This document shows, in pieces, positions 25,507-38,645 of a stretch of DNA of 64,000 nucleotides (position 1 is its first letter; every line of letters starts with the position of its first letter). Where the stretch lies: positions 7,902,896 to 7,966,895 of the forward strand of contig NC_030853.1 in assembly GCF_000208745.1 (NCBI RefSeq), written 5' to 3'. The position numbers and the translations under genes are program-made. This DNA comes from Theobroma cacao. Its lineage: Eukaryota; Streptophyta; Magnoliopsida; Malvales; Malvaceae. The notes below the pieces were generated by a model, which was not told the DNA's origin, did no database searches, and worked only from the letters and a program-made list of their open reading frames with translations.

Positions 25507-26400
25507 CACAAGACCATCGAGGGTGGAAACCCCCACTGGCGAACGTGTAAAGATTTTCCTCCTATAGTTAAGATTGTGATAAGTTGATGTTCCTCATAAT
25601 CGAAACCCATGTTTAATGCGTGCTAGTCTAGGCGAAAGTGCTGCCTAGGATTTAAGTCATGATTAGAGAAAATTTTTAGAGCAAGAGACTCCTAATGAAA
25701 TAATGACAAGATTGTGTGTTTAAGTTTTAATGACCCTAATAGAAGGGGCAAGACTACTAGAAATGCTTGGACATCGACAAGCAGAGGTAAAAGCACGTAT
25801 GCTATTTACGAGATGTCAATGATGATCGTTGGGTTGAGTACAACCCTAGATGGTGAAATGAAGAGTTATGGATAATTGATTATGGCATTAAAAATGTGGA
25901 TTAATGCGATTTAGTAATTTATTTTGTATATGAGATATACACAATACTTTGACAATACCTTAGGTATGTGAGGTACTAGAATTATGTTGATAATTTCAAA
26001 GATTGGAGTACACACTTCTTCAAAGGGAAAGTAAGTGTTTAAAAAAATTATGGAATGTTGAAAGGCTTTTCTAGTCAATAAAGGACTAAAATGTACCTAC
26101 ATAATGCATGATAAGGTAGATACTTTGTGATCAAGGAATGAGAAGTTTGTATAAAAGAGATGATTTTGAATAACTACCTTGGACTAATGAGTCATGTGCC
26201 AATAAGAGAGCCAAATGTGATGTAAAGGCACAATGCATGACTTGGTGTATGTTAAGGTTATTAATATATTGCAGACATGTATAAATGTGAATCTTGGGTA
26301 CGAGTGCAATATTAGAGAAAATGTGGAAAGGATTTAGTAGTCACCACACGCTTGAAAGAAGTGTTTGTGATAGGAACATGAGTATAAAGCTTACGTAGTC
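25507..26400 (+). pseudogene. Gag-region remnant of Gypsy A
   Basis: It lies between the inserted solo LTR and the readable pol. No intact gag domain can be read. Position and continuity with pol are the only support. Confidence 0.45.
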
Positions 26401-26419
26401 CAAGTTAAGGGAAAAGACA

Positions 26420-29400
26420 ACCAAGCTAATCTAGTGTTACTAAACATGCTAAACTTTGATGTGATACTTAGGATGGATTGATTATGTTCCCACTATATGA
26501 GTGTTGAAATTCACTACAATAGGGTAAAATTTAGTACCTTGGGGAGACACCATTCTATATTAAAGGAGATCGTAGCATTGCCTCAAATAGTATGGTATTG
26601 GCCGTGAATGCTAGTGGATTCATGAGATATGGATGCCAATGATTTTTAGCAATAGTTTTGAACACCTAGCTAGATGTAGGTAACGTGGCAAATGTGCCAA
26701 TTATGGGAAAGTATGTTGATGTGTTCCCAGAGGAGTTACCTGGGTTACCTCAAGAGAGAGAAATAAAGTTTTGCATTGACTTGGTGCAAAACACCAATCC
26801 GATATCTATCCCACCATATAGGATATCACTAACAGAGTTTAAAGAGCTTAAAGACTAGTTTAAGGATTTGATAAACAAGGGTTTCATACACCTTAGTGTC
26901 TCAACATGGGGTGCACCGGTATTGTTTATGAAAAAGAAAGATGGATCAATGAGACTTTGTATCGACTACAAGCAATTGCACAAAGTGACCATCAAGAACA
27001 AGTATCCTCTCCCATGTATTGTTGACTTGTTGGATCAATTGCAAGGGGCTAAGTGTTTTTTTAAGATTGATTTGTGATTAGGGTACCACCAATTAAGGAT
27101 TAGAGGTGGCGACATGCCCGAGACTGCTTTTTGCACGAAGTATGGTCATTATGAGTTTTTGGTTATGTCATTTGGTTTTGACTAATGCCCCTATAGCTTT
27201 TATGTATATGATGAACAAAGTGTTTAAGCCATACTTGGATAAGTTTGTGGTTGTGTTTATTGATGATATCTTAGAGTACTTAAGGAGTAAAAAGGAACAG
27301 GAACAACACTTGAGGATTATGTTACAAACTTTGAGAGAGCATAAGTTGTATGCTAAGTTCTTCAAATGTGAATTTTGGTTGGATAATGTTGGCTTCTTGG
27401 GTTACATAGTATGTAAAGATGGTATGATGGTAGACCTAAAGAAGATTAAGGCCATGGAAAAATGGCCAAAGCCTATTTCAGTCATTAAGATACAGAGTTT
27501 TTTGGGGTTGGCTGAATATTATAAGAGATTGCTAAAGATTTCTCCAAGATTGTTGCTCCTATGACTAGGTTGATGTAAAAACGTGTTAAATTCATATAGT
27601 CTGATGCATGTGAAAAGAGCTTTGAGAAGGTCAAGTCTTGTCTTACCACAGTATCGGTGTTGAGTTTGCCTTGTAGTATAAAGGGTTATATAGTTTACTA
27701 CGACGCATCACGAGTAAGACGTGGGTGTGTTCTAATGAAACATGATAATGTGATCACGTGCGTGTCTCAATAGCTTAAGAAGCATTAGCAGAATTACCCC
27801 ACACATGGTTTGGAGATGGCAACCATAGTATTTACCTTGAAGATATGGAGGCATTACTTGTGTGGTGAGACTTGTGAGATTTAAAAAGATCATAAGAGTC
27901 TCCAATACATTTTTGAGTGGAGAGATCTCAATCTTAGGCAACGTAGATGGATGGAGTTGCTTAAGGATTATGACTGCACCATACTTTATCATTCCAACAA
28001 AGCTAATGTGGTGGCAGATGTTTTGAGTCAAAAATCTATGGGGAGTTTAGCTTATATTTAAGTTAAGAGGAGATTATTGGTGCAAGGTATGCACAAGTTG
28101 GGTGATATGGGTATTCTATTTAAGGTTGATGATACTAAGGCATTGTTAGCCCACTTTAAAGTGACACCGATGTTGATGGCTCACATCAAGGGAGGAAAGG
28201 ATGATTGTTTACTAAAGGTACTAACAAATTACTTAGATATTGAATTAGAGTGTATGTTTTAGATATTGATGATTAAAGAAAAGAGATTCTAAAAGAGGCC
28301 CACCTGGCAACATATGTTGTTCATCCAGGCACCACCAAGATGTACCATGACTTGAGAGAGGTGTATTGGTGGAAAGACTTTAAGAAGGATGTGGTGGAGT
28401 TCGTAGCCAAGTGTCTAGTGTACTAACAAGTTAAGGCAAAGCATCAAAGACTTGTTGGATTATTATAGCCTTTACCAATTCTCGAGTGAAAGTGGGAATA
28501 GATTTCCATGGACTATGTAATTGCATTACCCTATATGAGTAAGCACTTTATTTGGGTGATTGTGGATAGACTAACTAAGTTCGCTCATTTCTTGCTGGTA
28601 AATATCACTTATGGGCAGCACAATATACTAAACCATTGATGAAATAGTGGGATTGCATGGAATCCTAGTCATTATAGTGTCAGATCGAAACATATAGTTT
28701 ACTAGTGGGTTTTGAGGGAAAGTTTAAGAGGCTTTGGGAGCAAAGTTGAATTTCGACATTGTTTTCCACCCATAGATAGATGGACGGTCTGAGAGGACTA
28801 TTCAAACACTAGAAGATATGTTGAGAGCTTGTGTCGTAGACTTTGGAGTTGCTTGGGATCGACACTTGCCATTAGTTGAGTTTGCCTATAATAACAGTTT
28901 TTAGTCTAGTATTTCAATGGCGCCCTATGAGGCTTTGTACAAGTGGAGATGCAGATCGCCCATATGTTGGTTTGAGGTTAGTGAAAGGAGATTACTTGGA
29001 TCGAAAATAGTTCAAGAGACCATCGATAAGTTACAATTGATTAATGAGAAGATATTGACAGCACAAAGTCGTCAAAAGTTATATGCAGACCATAGACGTC
29101 GAGAGTTAGAGTTTAAGGTTTGTGATCATGTATTCTTGAGGGTTTTGCCAACCAAGAGAGTTATAAGGTTTGGCAAGAAGGGCAAGCTGAGCTTAAGGTA
29201 TATTGTATCATTTGAGATTCTTAACAAGGTTGGCGCAATGGCTTATTGGTTAGCACTTCCACCAAATCTTACTAGCGTTCATCTCATATTTCATGTTTCG
29301 ATACTACGAAGGTACTAGTCGGATCCATCTCATGTGATCCACCATGAGTCCCCACAGCTCGAACATGATTTGAGTTATGAAGAAGTACTGGTAGCCATTC

Positions 29401-29545
29401 TAGATAGGTAAGCGAAGAAATTACGCACAAGGGAAGTAGCATTGGTGAAGGTGCAATGGTGTAATCACTTAAGTGAGGAGATGACATGGGAAGCCAAGGA
29501 TGAAATGCAAGCAAAGTACCCACACTTATTTAGGGAAGGTTAGTA
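26420..29545 (+). pseudogene. Gypsy A pol remnant: protease end, RT, RNase H, integrase, C-terminal domain
   Basis: It parallels element B pol. A degraded copy of the post-protease LGMDWL motif lies near 26470. RT follows from about 26715 ([19 protein letters not shown], then the catalytic FIDD near 27257), then RNase H at about 27600-28030 and integrase at about 28290-28830, with the zinc-finger cysteines partly lost. The C-terminal VIRFGKKGKLS..RYI region is near 29160. Lesions include TAG near 26857, TGA near 27076, an extra T causing a frameshift near 27178, and later stops. Unlike element B, it reads straight from the RVLPTKR segment into VIRFGKKGK with no intervening 83-bp segment. Non-functional. 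Confidence 0.87.
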
Positions 29546-29589
29546 CGCTATTAAAATTCGAAGATGAATTTTCATAAGGGGGAAGAATA

Positions 29590-32145
29590 TGAAATCCCAC
29601 CTTAAGTAAGATGTTAAGTTAAGAAATCCTTAAGTTAGCATACAAATTACATATTTTGAATATCAAATTTAGTTTGAACCTTCAAAAAAATTAAGTGACA
29701 CTTTTGGTTGTCTGTCACTTTTGAAGCAGAAAATTTTTTAATTTTAGAAAGGGCAAAAATATGTGATTTTTATATAACAATCTTTGAGAAATAAAAAAGG
29801 TAGTAATGATTCCCTTGATTTTTAGATGACTAAAAATGATTTTTTCATAATTTTTGGAGTTTGTTTGTTATGAACAATAAAAGCTGCAAATTTAATTTCA
29901 ATCAAACTTTTTCTATTTTGCTTTTGGAACCAAAATTTAGATTTTCATTCTTTTAGATTTTGATTTTTTTGATATTTTTATTGAATCCAAATAGGAGGTT
30001 TTTGTTTATTTACATTAAAGCTAGGAAGGCTTTATAGGTAATCTGTTTCAGGAACTACATTCTGTTTTAAACATATTGATCACATGGTCATGTATCGATA
30101 CATGTTCATCATATATGAATACAATTTTTCTAGAACCAAATGTATCAATACATGGGCCTAATGTATCAATATATTTTGTTGATTTCAAAAAAATAAAAAG
30201 GGTAAAAACATATTTTCACAATCTAACTTATAAATATAGCACATTTTTTGAAGGTTGGCAACCTTCAGTTGCATTTTCGAGGTAAAACCCTAACTCTTAA
30301 GCTCTTCCAACCCATTTTTGCTCAAAATCACCATTTTTGAAAGAATTGAACTTGGTTTTGGGTTTTAAATGAAAAATAAGATTTTCCCACTCTTGAATCT
30401 TTAAATCTTAGATTTTTTATTTTTGAAAATATGGTTTATTGTTCCAAAATTATTGATGTCTGCGAACTAGAGGATTTGGGTGGATTTTTTCACTTGCTGT
30501 AGCTCACATAAGGTAAGAATGTTGATTTTATGGGTTTGTACAAATGGGTATTTTGATTAGTAATAAATTTATTCTAGAAAATTAGTTTAGGCAAACTGGA
30601 ATAGTTTGAAGTAGCATAGAACGATTATTATGCGATTCTTAGACTAAGTATTAACTAAAATATTATTTGGGTATTTAGGAACTATTGAAAATCCAAAAAT
30701 TTTGTTGGAGTAGACTTTCCCGTACTTGGTAAAAATTAACTTTTGAGGTGAGTAGATACGCCACTTTCAAAATTATTTTAGTATGTAAAGTTGAAAGCTT
30801 GATTTGAATGATTGAGGGTTTATTGATGGACATGATTTCCCCATAAATATTTATTGTAGGCAATGTATTTATGGATGTGGAAATGTTTTGGAAATTGATT
30901 TTTAAAACTATATGTATATGTAAATATGCTACTATGTAATATTTTTCAATAAGGGGGTACAAGCCTTTTTGTGATTGTAGTCCACTCGATTACTTCGGCC
31001 TTTGAGCTAATGTGTGTACGAGAATTATATATATGTGATTGATAATGATTGTGGATAATTAAAATGTTCTTGAATGTAAGTGTTTTGTCTATGGATTGAA
31101 AAGGTCTTCACTTTTCCTTGATTCATGTGTTTGACATGATTTGTTATTGAAGCTTGATCTTGGTATGATATCCTATGAAATTTTGATTGTGTTGTGATTT
31201 GTTCAAGTCCTGGTGTGTGGGTAAAACTACCACTTTTTTCCTTTTTGTATGTTAGCTTTAGTCTTGGTGTGGAGATAAGAATACTACAGGGTTAAGTTGG
31301 GCATCATACCAATTTTCCCTTCCTTATGAGTCCAAGTGTGGAGGTAAGAATACCACAGGGTTAAGTTGGGTATCGTACCACTTTTCTCCTCTTTATGAAT
31401 CCTAGTGTAGAGATAAGAATACCACAAGGATGAATCAAGCGAAAGTACCCATTCTACCCTTTAATTTGCTCATGAATGGTTCATCATCGATTTAATTTTT
31501 GATGTTGGACTTGAAGGTTCATGGATTACTTACTATTTTTTTTTTTTTGCAAACATTATGTAAGTTGAACTTTGATATGAGTACCATATTTTATGCATCA
31601 TGAGTTTCGAGTGCATTTATGGTTACATAATTATTATAATTATTTTTGCAACTATGGTATATTGCAAGAACTCTTATCTCTTGGCTTGTCTCCTTCCTTG
31701 TATCCATTCATGGAGTCTTTGCGACTCACACGTTATTTTACCATATTTTGGTTCAAATCAATAGATTGCTTGGCTAGGCAACTTGTGAAGTAATGGTCCA
31801 ACTTATTTGTGGTAGGTGTGGTAGAGCTTTCTTTCTTGCCCTCCAATGTCGTACACTTCATAATGTGTCCAGTCTAGGTTTGAACTATCTTGTTGATAAT
31901 GAACTTTGTTATGTAAATAATGTTGACAACTTGTTTACGGTTTTGCATATTGTATTAAGCCCTGAATATTGGTGCATATTGATATTGAGACTATGGTGGA
32001 TGGACTATACTAATATAGGTACAGGATGCGTGTCGAACTATAGATGTTTAACATTGTGAATATTTACATGATATATGATAAAAACCACACTTTACATTGA
32101 GAAGATCCATAAAGAGCTGGCCTCGAGGAATTAATGTATATTTGG
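29590..32145 (+). repeat. 3' LTR of Gypsy A, main part
   Basis: It begins TGAAATCCCACC just after the purine tract AAGGGGGAAG. It is homologous to the 5' LTR from 29917 onward. It breaks at TATATTTGG (32137-32145) and continues at 57450 (TTTGGACTATGTATG). The 5' LTR reads across the same point without a break, which proves an insertion here. Confidence 0.85.
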
Positions 32146-32456
32146 TGTTAGTGTAAACCCTGCAAGCCAATCGATTTTGTGCTTGTAAAACACTACATAA
32201 ATTAGTCATATTTCATGTTAAATACATTATGGATATTTTATATAATGTATGAGGTATTTCTTTATCCATGACTTTATGCATAGAGAGTTATAAAATACTT
32301 ATGTAAATAAAGTCCTTGGAACATAATGGCCTTGCAAAGAAATTATAAAGGTTATAATTATAAAATTCTTATGCATCAAAGCCTTGTTCCTAAATATATT
32401 CCTGGTCAACGTATTGTCAAGAATAGGGACATTGATAATGCTAAAAGGTTGGTGCA
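32146..32456. other. LTR-like left end of the block inserted into the Gypsy A 3' LTR
   Basis: It starts TGTTAGTGTAAACCC immediately after the TTTGG that is repeated at 57450-57454, as expected for an LTR element flanked by its target duplication. Its family was not recognised and no second LTR copy was seen at the far end (57449), so later rearrangement is likely. Confidence 0.5.
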
Positions 32457-34284
32457 TGCTATGATGGGTTTTGCTATGGACAGCATGCTCAAAATACGCA
32501 ACGAAAAGAAAATTAAAACTTTTAACTAAACCACCAAAACATGCCTCCACCCATGGATCACCTTGGTGATATTTAACACATAAAAGCACAAAATAAATTA
32601 TTATTTAGAAAGTTACCTTGCCAAGTAATTTCGTAATCACAATGGCACTTCTCAAAGCAATCCCACAAACACCATAAAGAGCAAAAACCCTAGCCAATTA
32701 AGTGCTTGGCCTCCAATGGTAGTACACATGATTGCACTTGAACCTTCAACAAAGGAGGGAGTTTTTAACTATACTTTATGCTAGCAAAGAGAACAACAAT
32801 TGTCCTTTTCTAATTTTACACAATCTTAGCCGAACCTCTCTTAAAAATTATTTCATAAGCAATTTTCTCTTTCACACAAAGGGAGTGGTGGCAAAAAAAG
32901 AAAACATTTTTCTTTTTCTAACAAAAACTAAGTTTTCTTCAATTGTGAAAAACTCTTATATAGAAAATAGTTAAAAGGTGACTTATATAGTTAGGTTAAA
33001 ATAACTTCAATTTTGCAATTAAGCTTCAATATTATAACACATTATAATATTGGGCTCATTACTTAATTAAACTCTTTTAATTAAGTCCTTGGAAATTAAA
33101 ATCAAAATTAATTTTCTTTATATTTTACAATCAAGGCCTTATAATTATGTCTAAAACTTAATTAAACTCTTTTAGTTAAGTTTATAAAAGTTAATTACCT
33201 AGTATGTGATTTAAGTTTAACTTAAATCATCACTCTCCCAATTTAATTCAAATGCAATCATTGTGTTCAACCCATTACGTTCCCAACATGTTAGTAATGG
33301 AATTGATTAATATATATTTCAATCAATTAATTTATAATCAATTCCATAGACCAAGATTGGCATCTAGCAATACATCATAGCCACCCAATTGTTAGAAGAG
33401 TCAAAAGGTTCTTTGACAACCTTTCAACATACAGTCTATCCGTGTAATTCATTCCTTCATCATATATTCTGAATACAATAAGAGCTTGGTACGGTGTCTA
33501 CTCTTATTTACCTCCATATTTGTTCCTGCAATTATAGCATTAGTTTTATAGAGAGTTATGAAACATTTTTTTCATAATCTCTATGTCGCCTTGGTCAAGG
33601 ACTTCAATAAGCTAATGTTAACCAAGAACTGATAGGATATGTCCTCTAAAACACTTAAGGTGATGAATCCTATCTTGACTACTCATTTGCCTTCACATGC
33701 TTCATACTATACCTAAAAGCATCCTATTTTGGCATCCTTGGTTAAACAGTCGTATGGATGAAATCAAAGCATAGCACTCCACATATAAGACAACTTGGGG
33801 TCTCAAGTCTAAGGAGTATTTACATGACTGACACATGAGAAGTGTTGCATAGACATTGGAGTGTATTACCAAATGCATTTCTCATGGAGGGTCATATTTA
33901 GTGAACTTGCTTTCCAAGGTAAGCACCTATATTCTAGTTCTAAGTGTCTCTATACTTCAGTCTATGGATCGATTGCTTACTTCCAAAGTAAGGAATATAG
34001 AATACACCAGTATCTAAGTATCATTGATGTCTAGTCTCAATGATACATTGACTAGGAGCATTTTGAGATTATGCTTTGATGCATAAGGATCTCATAACTG
34101 TAACCCATTACAGTTCCCTTGCAAGGCATATTAATCTCATGGACTTCATCAATTAGACTTATAACTCATTATAATTGATGTCTTATTGATGAAGGAAAAC
34201 CTCTAATCATTCAACATGAATGATACTGTTGCATGATTGGAATCAAGCCTTAACCAATCCCAATTAGCTACAAAGCTCATCCCT
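32457..34284 (-). repeat. Unclassified LTR-like repeat, copy 2
   Basis: It matches 15652-17513 end to end with moderate divergence. It runs directly into a diverged inverted relative at 34303-35075, making a long inverted repeat. It has no coding capacity. Confidence 0.6.
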
Positions 34285-34302
34285 ACATGCTAAGCCTCCT
34301 TA

Positions 34303-35075
34303 TGTAGGGAGCAAGCAATTGATCTCATAGATCGAAGTATGCGAGATACTTGGGGATAGTATGCGGGTGCTTATTAAGGAACAAGTTCATTGAACATGAT
34401 CACTATGAGAGTTCCATTTGGTATTTCACTCAAGTGTTTATCGAAATACTCTCATGTGTTAGTAGTGTAAGTAATCCTTGGACTTGTGATACAAAGTTAC
34501 CTTGTATGTGAATTGTCATGCTTTGATTTCACTTTTAAGGGTCTGAAGGTGACCAGATGTGTAAATAGGGTGCTTTTGAGTATAGCATGAACCATGCAAA
34601 TATGAATGAGTAGTCTAGAGAGGATTCATCACCCCAAGCAATTTGAAAGGGACATATCTCATTTGCTCTTAGCTTATATTGACTAAAAGTCCTTGGCCAA
34701 GGCAATCTTGATAAGTCAATATAAAAGCTACAAGACTAATATGGATAAGTTAGAAAGTAGACACCGAGCCAAGCTTTCTATCTATTCAGGATATATGATG
34801 AAAGAATTGAATTATATTGAGATACTGTACATTGAAAGGTTAGTCAAACCATATTGACTCTCCTAACATTTGGGTAGTCTTGATGTATTGGTAGATGCAG
34901 CTCATGATCTATAAATATAAATATAAATTCTTAATTGAATTAATTTATATTAATTACTAACATGTTGGGTACCTAATGTGTTACACACATAAGGTGAATT
35001 GTCGAAATTAATTTGAGTTCAATTGGATGTGATTTAATTGATTTTATAGAGGCTTAATTTGAGATTTTACTAGTC
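34303..35075 (+). repeat. Inverted, diverged arm of the same repeat family
   Basis: Read in reverse complement it follows about 33260-33980 in order: the ACATGTTGGG block, the TGATGTATTG block, the TTGATTTCA block and the AAGTAAGCA region. A short hairpin, TCCCTACAT to ATGTAGGGA, sits at the junction (34281-34312). The inner ~300 bases of the left arm have no counterpart here. Confidence 0.55.
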
Positions 35076-36007
35076 CTCGAGCAAAAGAAAATCACAAAAA
35101 GAAAATGAATCATAAACAAAATCCTTGAACGAGAGATAGAAGTACCAAATCATGATTTCCCAAATTTTCCTCAAAAATTAACTTCAATTCCAACTTAAGG
35201 TAACATACAGCTAATCCTTAAATTCATGCATCAATTCAAGTGAAAACTTATTTTTCGAATGGACTTCCCGTGTGTGTGAATACTCTCTTACAAAGAATAT
35301 CATGCAATTCGGATTAATTTATGCCAAATCTAAGCATAGATTAGTACTAGGATCCTATAAGTTTGCTTTTCATCTCTCTCTCCACTAATATATATTAACA
35401 CTTATTCAAGGATCAATAGGTCTCTATCAAGCTTGTAATGTAAGGCTAGGGTCAAGGTATGATAAAGGATATATTTAGGTTCAAATTCACCCTGAGCACT
35501 TAATCAATCTAGATCATATCAAGAGCTCAAATTTTTTTTTTGTATAGCATCCCCAAACTTGAAGTAAACTTTCCTTTGTAGCACACATTTTATTTCTTTT
35601 CTTTTCTTTTCTTTTAACCCCCATACTTATTTTTGACAATTATAAACTAGGGGTCATTTTCCTAACAACTATCATTTTTTTTTCACTTTTCTCCCTCAAT
35701 TTATCTTTAAGCTCAAACCATTCCTTAGAAAGATTTAAATACTTAGAGGGTGAAAGGTTCAAATTGTTGGATTTAAATAGAAAGGCCAATGCTAACATAA
35801 TTGTGTAATTACAAAGAAAAGGTAAATTAGGCTCAAAAAGGGTGACTAAGGATAAATATAACAAGATAGGCTCAAAAAGGCTCAAATGATCCAAAGATGG
35901 CCTAAATCATTTCCTATCCTAAATGTTATCTAAGATTTTGCCTCGAGAGAAAATTAAACAAATTCTAGAAATCTTGACTTCACTATTCTTTTTCATCAAC
36001 ATAAAAT

Positions 36008-37080
36008 TGTTGGTCCCGATAATGTGTGCTAAGGGAGGGTGAATAGCACAATTTAGCTTTTAACAATGATGGAAACTAATTTTTAAAACTTAAGAAAATA
36101 AAAATAGAGTATAAGATGCACAATAATTTAGAGTGGTTCGGTCCAACACCTACATCTACTACCTTGATTATCCAACCAAGGATTTTTCCACAAATTCACT
36201 AAACACCGGTGAAATTCACAAGCTTTCACCAAGCTTTACAATGGCTTTTACCAGGCTCAGCCAAAACCTTTTACACTAGTTTTTCACTGGCTCAACTAAA
36301 ACCCAAAGTGATTTTCCAAGGCTCAACCACAACCTTCAACAATCAAGCTATCCCAAGCTTGAACAACCCTTTAGAGTGACTCCTTCACTCTAAGAATACA
36401 AGAGAAGTAGTAAAAGAAGGTACGTATGATCACTGGTTGATCTGAGTGGTACAAGATTGAGTGCTAAATACAAATGCAAGGAGTAGGCGTTTAAGTGTAG
36501 ACAAGTGCAGTGAAGCTTTTCTGGTTTTTCAACTTTCTATAGCTCAAATCTCTTTCAAGGCTTCTAAAAACTTGTTTCTAATTGTTGGAAGACCCTTTTA
36601 TACTTGGAGATGCAACTCTGATGGCAGTTTGACAGTTTATGGTCGTTGGAAACAGTTGAGGATGAGTTCTAGCCGTTAATCTGTCTTGTAGTACTTTGGT
36701 TCAAATTGCAGACAGAGAGCTCTTAGTTGACTGACTTGGTCAATTAAGTTGGTCTGTTTCTGGTTTGCAGATCTTGGCAGAAAGCACTTAGTCGACTGAC
36801 TTGATCGACTAAGTTGGTTATGTTTCTCAAACTCTTTAACCCGCCATTCCCCTAATTTTGAGACTCGGTTAATCAACATTCTTTCTTGTTTCACTAATAA
36901 GCTTCCTCCTTGTTAGATAGTTACATCTTGTTATTTTTATTCCTCTTTTTCTTTTGATATACTCTTTGAGGAGTTAAATGATTAATTTCATATATTAATT
37001 TTCCTACACACTCAAGTAAAGATATTAGACACAAATGAATGGGAATGTTTTATTATCATCAAAAACTAATGGAGCCAACA
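36008..37080 (-). mobile_element. SIRE/Copia-type solo LTR
   Basis: 1073 bp. In plus orientation it runs from TGTTGGTCCCGATAATG to ATGGAGCCAACA; on the minus strand it starts TGTTGGCTCCATTAG, typical of SIRE-type LTRs. It is flanked by a perfect 5-bp duplication AAAAT (36003-36007 and 37081-37085). No internal region, so it arose by LTR-LTR recombination. The small open frames inside it are not genes. Confidence 0.85.
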
Positions 37081-37505
37081 AAAATTTCTCTAAATCACAC
37101 AAAAATTCTAAGTAAAAGAGTATAGTGCTTAAATTGTTGGAAGTCACATTCTAAAATAAAGCTAACACAAGAATATCACATAAAATTAAATCACAATTAT
37201 ATGCTTCCCAAAAGCTAAGAATCAAAAGATAATTAAAATATCATCTTAGGATTGGGACAATTATGAATGAGGTACAACTATCTCAAAAAAAATTTCTTCT
37301 TTTTTTCGTTTTTTTTCTGAAACACAACAAAACATGCAAAACATAAATAAATATGCAAGATATATCTTAAAATAAAACTAATTACAAATAAACCAACAAA
37401 ATTCTAAACTACTCCCCTAAACTTGGAATGAACATTGCTTTCAATGTGATAAAAGAAAATAAAAGAAAAGGGACAAGAATATTCCCCTCACTCCGAATCT
37501 GTAGT

Positions 37506-38545
37506 CTACAAGTCCTCCGCATCGTCACCACCAAAATCATCCTCAGAGTCAGAATCTGTAGGTAATGAAGGAAAAGTAGACATATCCATCCTAATGTGTT
37601 CAGCATAGGCTCTCTTCATTTGTTCAATCTCCCGATTCTGCCTTTCCTGACGATTTAATCGATGATCAATGCGCTCCATCCATTGAGCAACACCATGTGT
37701 GGGAGCTACCTGTGAAGGTGGGGGAACGGCTTGGGAAGAACTACCAACACTCGATGCAAATTCCTCTAATCTCTTAAGAATGCCCATAGTGATAGGAAGT
37801 TTTGGTTGTTGCAACTCCTCTTTATCGCTCCATTGCACACCAGCTCTCGCACGTAATGTAGTGATTAGGGAAGGAAAATTGATACCATCTTGTTTAGTGT
37901 GGCCTGTATGTAAGATGGCATGAGAGATAACTTTACCAATATCAATGGATTTATTAGTGACAATGGCTTAAATAAGCACTGCACGATCCCTCGTGACATG
38001 ACTGATGTGGGTGGAAGGGAGTAATCGTGCCGCTACAAAGTGTAACCAAACTTTTAGCTCCTTTTTCATGGCACTTCATTTAAATGAAACTAGCTCCCCA
38101 TGTGATGTCTTCCATTAGGCTCCCTCAACACACAGCGTCGATATAATCTCATTGCAATCTTGATGATCGCCCAAGTATTGCCCATATTCATCATGTTCAA
38201 TATTGGGAGTGCCAAAGAATGCGTTGATAGCTTGGCTGTGAAAAAGGACTTGTTTGCCATGAACAAATGCCACTCCATCAACATGCTCAACTGTATTAGC
38301 ATAAGACTCTCGGACTATAGGCACCACTGTAGCTTCAGGTTGGTCACTACATCGCTGCCAATGTCTATCGTGAAGCATGTCATGAATCTCCTCATAAGGT
38401 AGAGGGGGAATATCTATTCCTCGTTCAAGAATTAGCACCTTGTTGATCAACGATGTATGATATCGCTCAGAGGTAGTGGCAAAGATGAACTTCAATCTAT
38501 CAAAAGCACCACTAGAGCTTGGTTTGGATCGTTTTGGTGCCTTTC
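37506..38545 (-). pseudogene. Athila accessory (third) ORF, broken
   Basis: Downstream of pol and in the same sense. The readable protein starts KAPKRSKPSSSG, followed by a region resembling the 'putative plant transposon protein' domain (FDRLKFIFATTSERYH, then VVPIVRESYANT and VFVHGKQV-like segments), a conserved FPSLITTLRARAGV segment and a C-terminal Gln/Glu-rich and acidic tail. Frame breaks: TGA near 38115 and at least two further stops before 37838. The final stop is at 37506-37508. A pyrimidine-rich tract and TAG at 38546-38548 just before the coding start could be a 3' splice site, which would fit spliced subgenomic expression. It has no assigned function. Confidence 0.65.
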
Positions 38546-38645
38546 CTACAAACGAAATATAATTATCAAAACAAATTCCAGAGGAAAATATGCAAGTAGT
38601 ATTGCGTGAACAACCATGAAAATATGAAAAATTTACAAGCACAAA

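Noticed and set aside
36461..36894. Two 72-codon open frames on opposite strands
   Set aside because: Both are inside the SIRE-type solo LTR and lack any domain.
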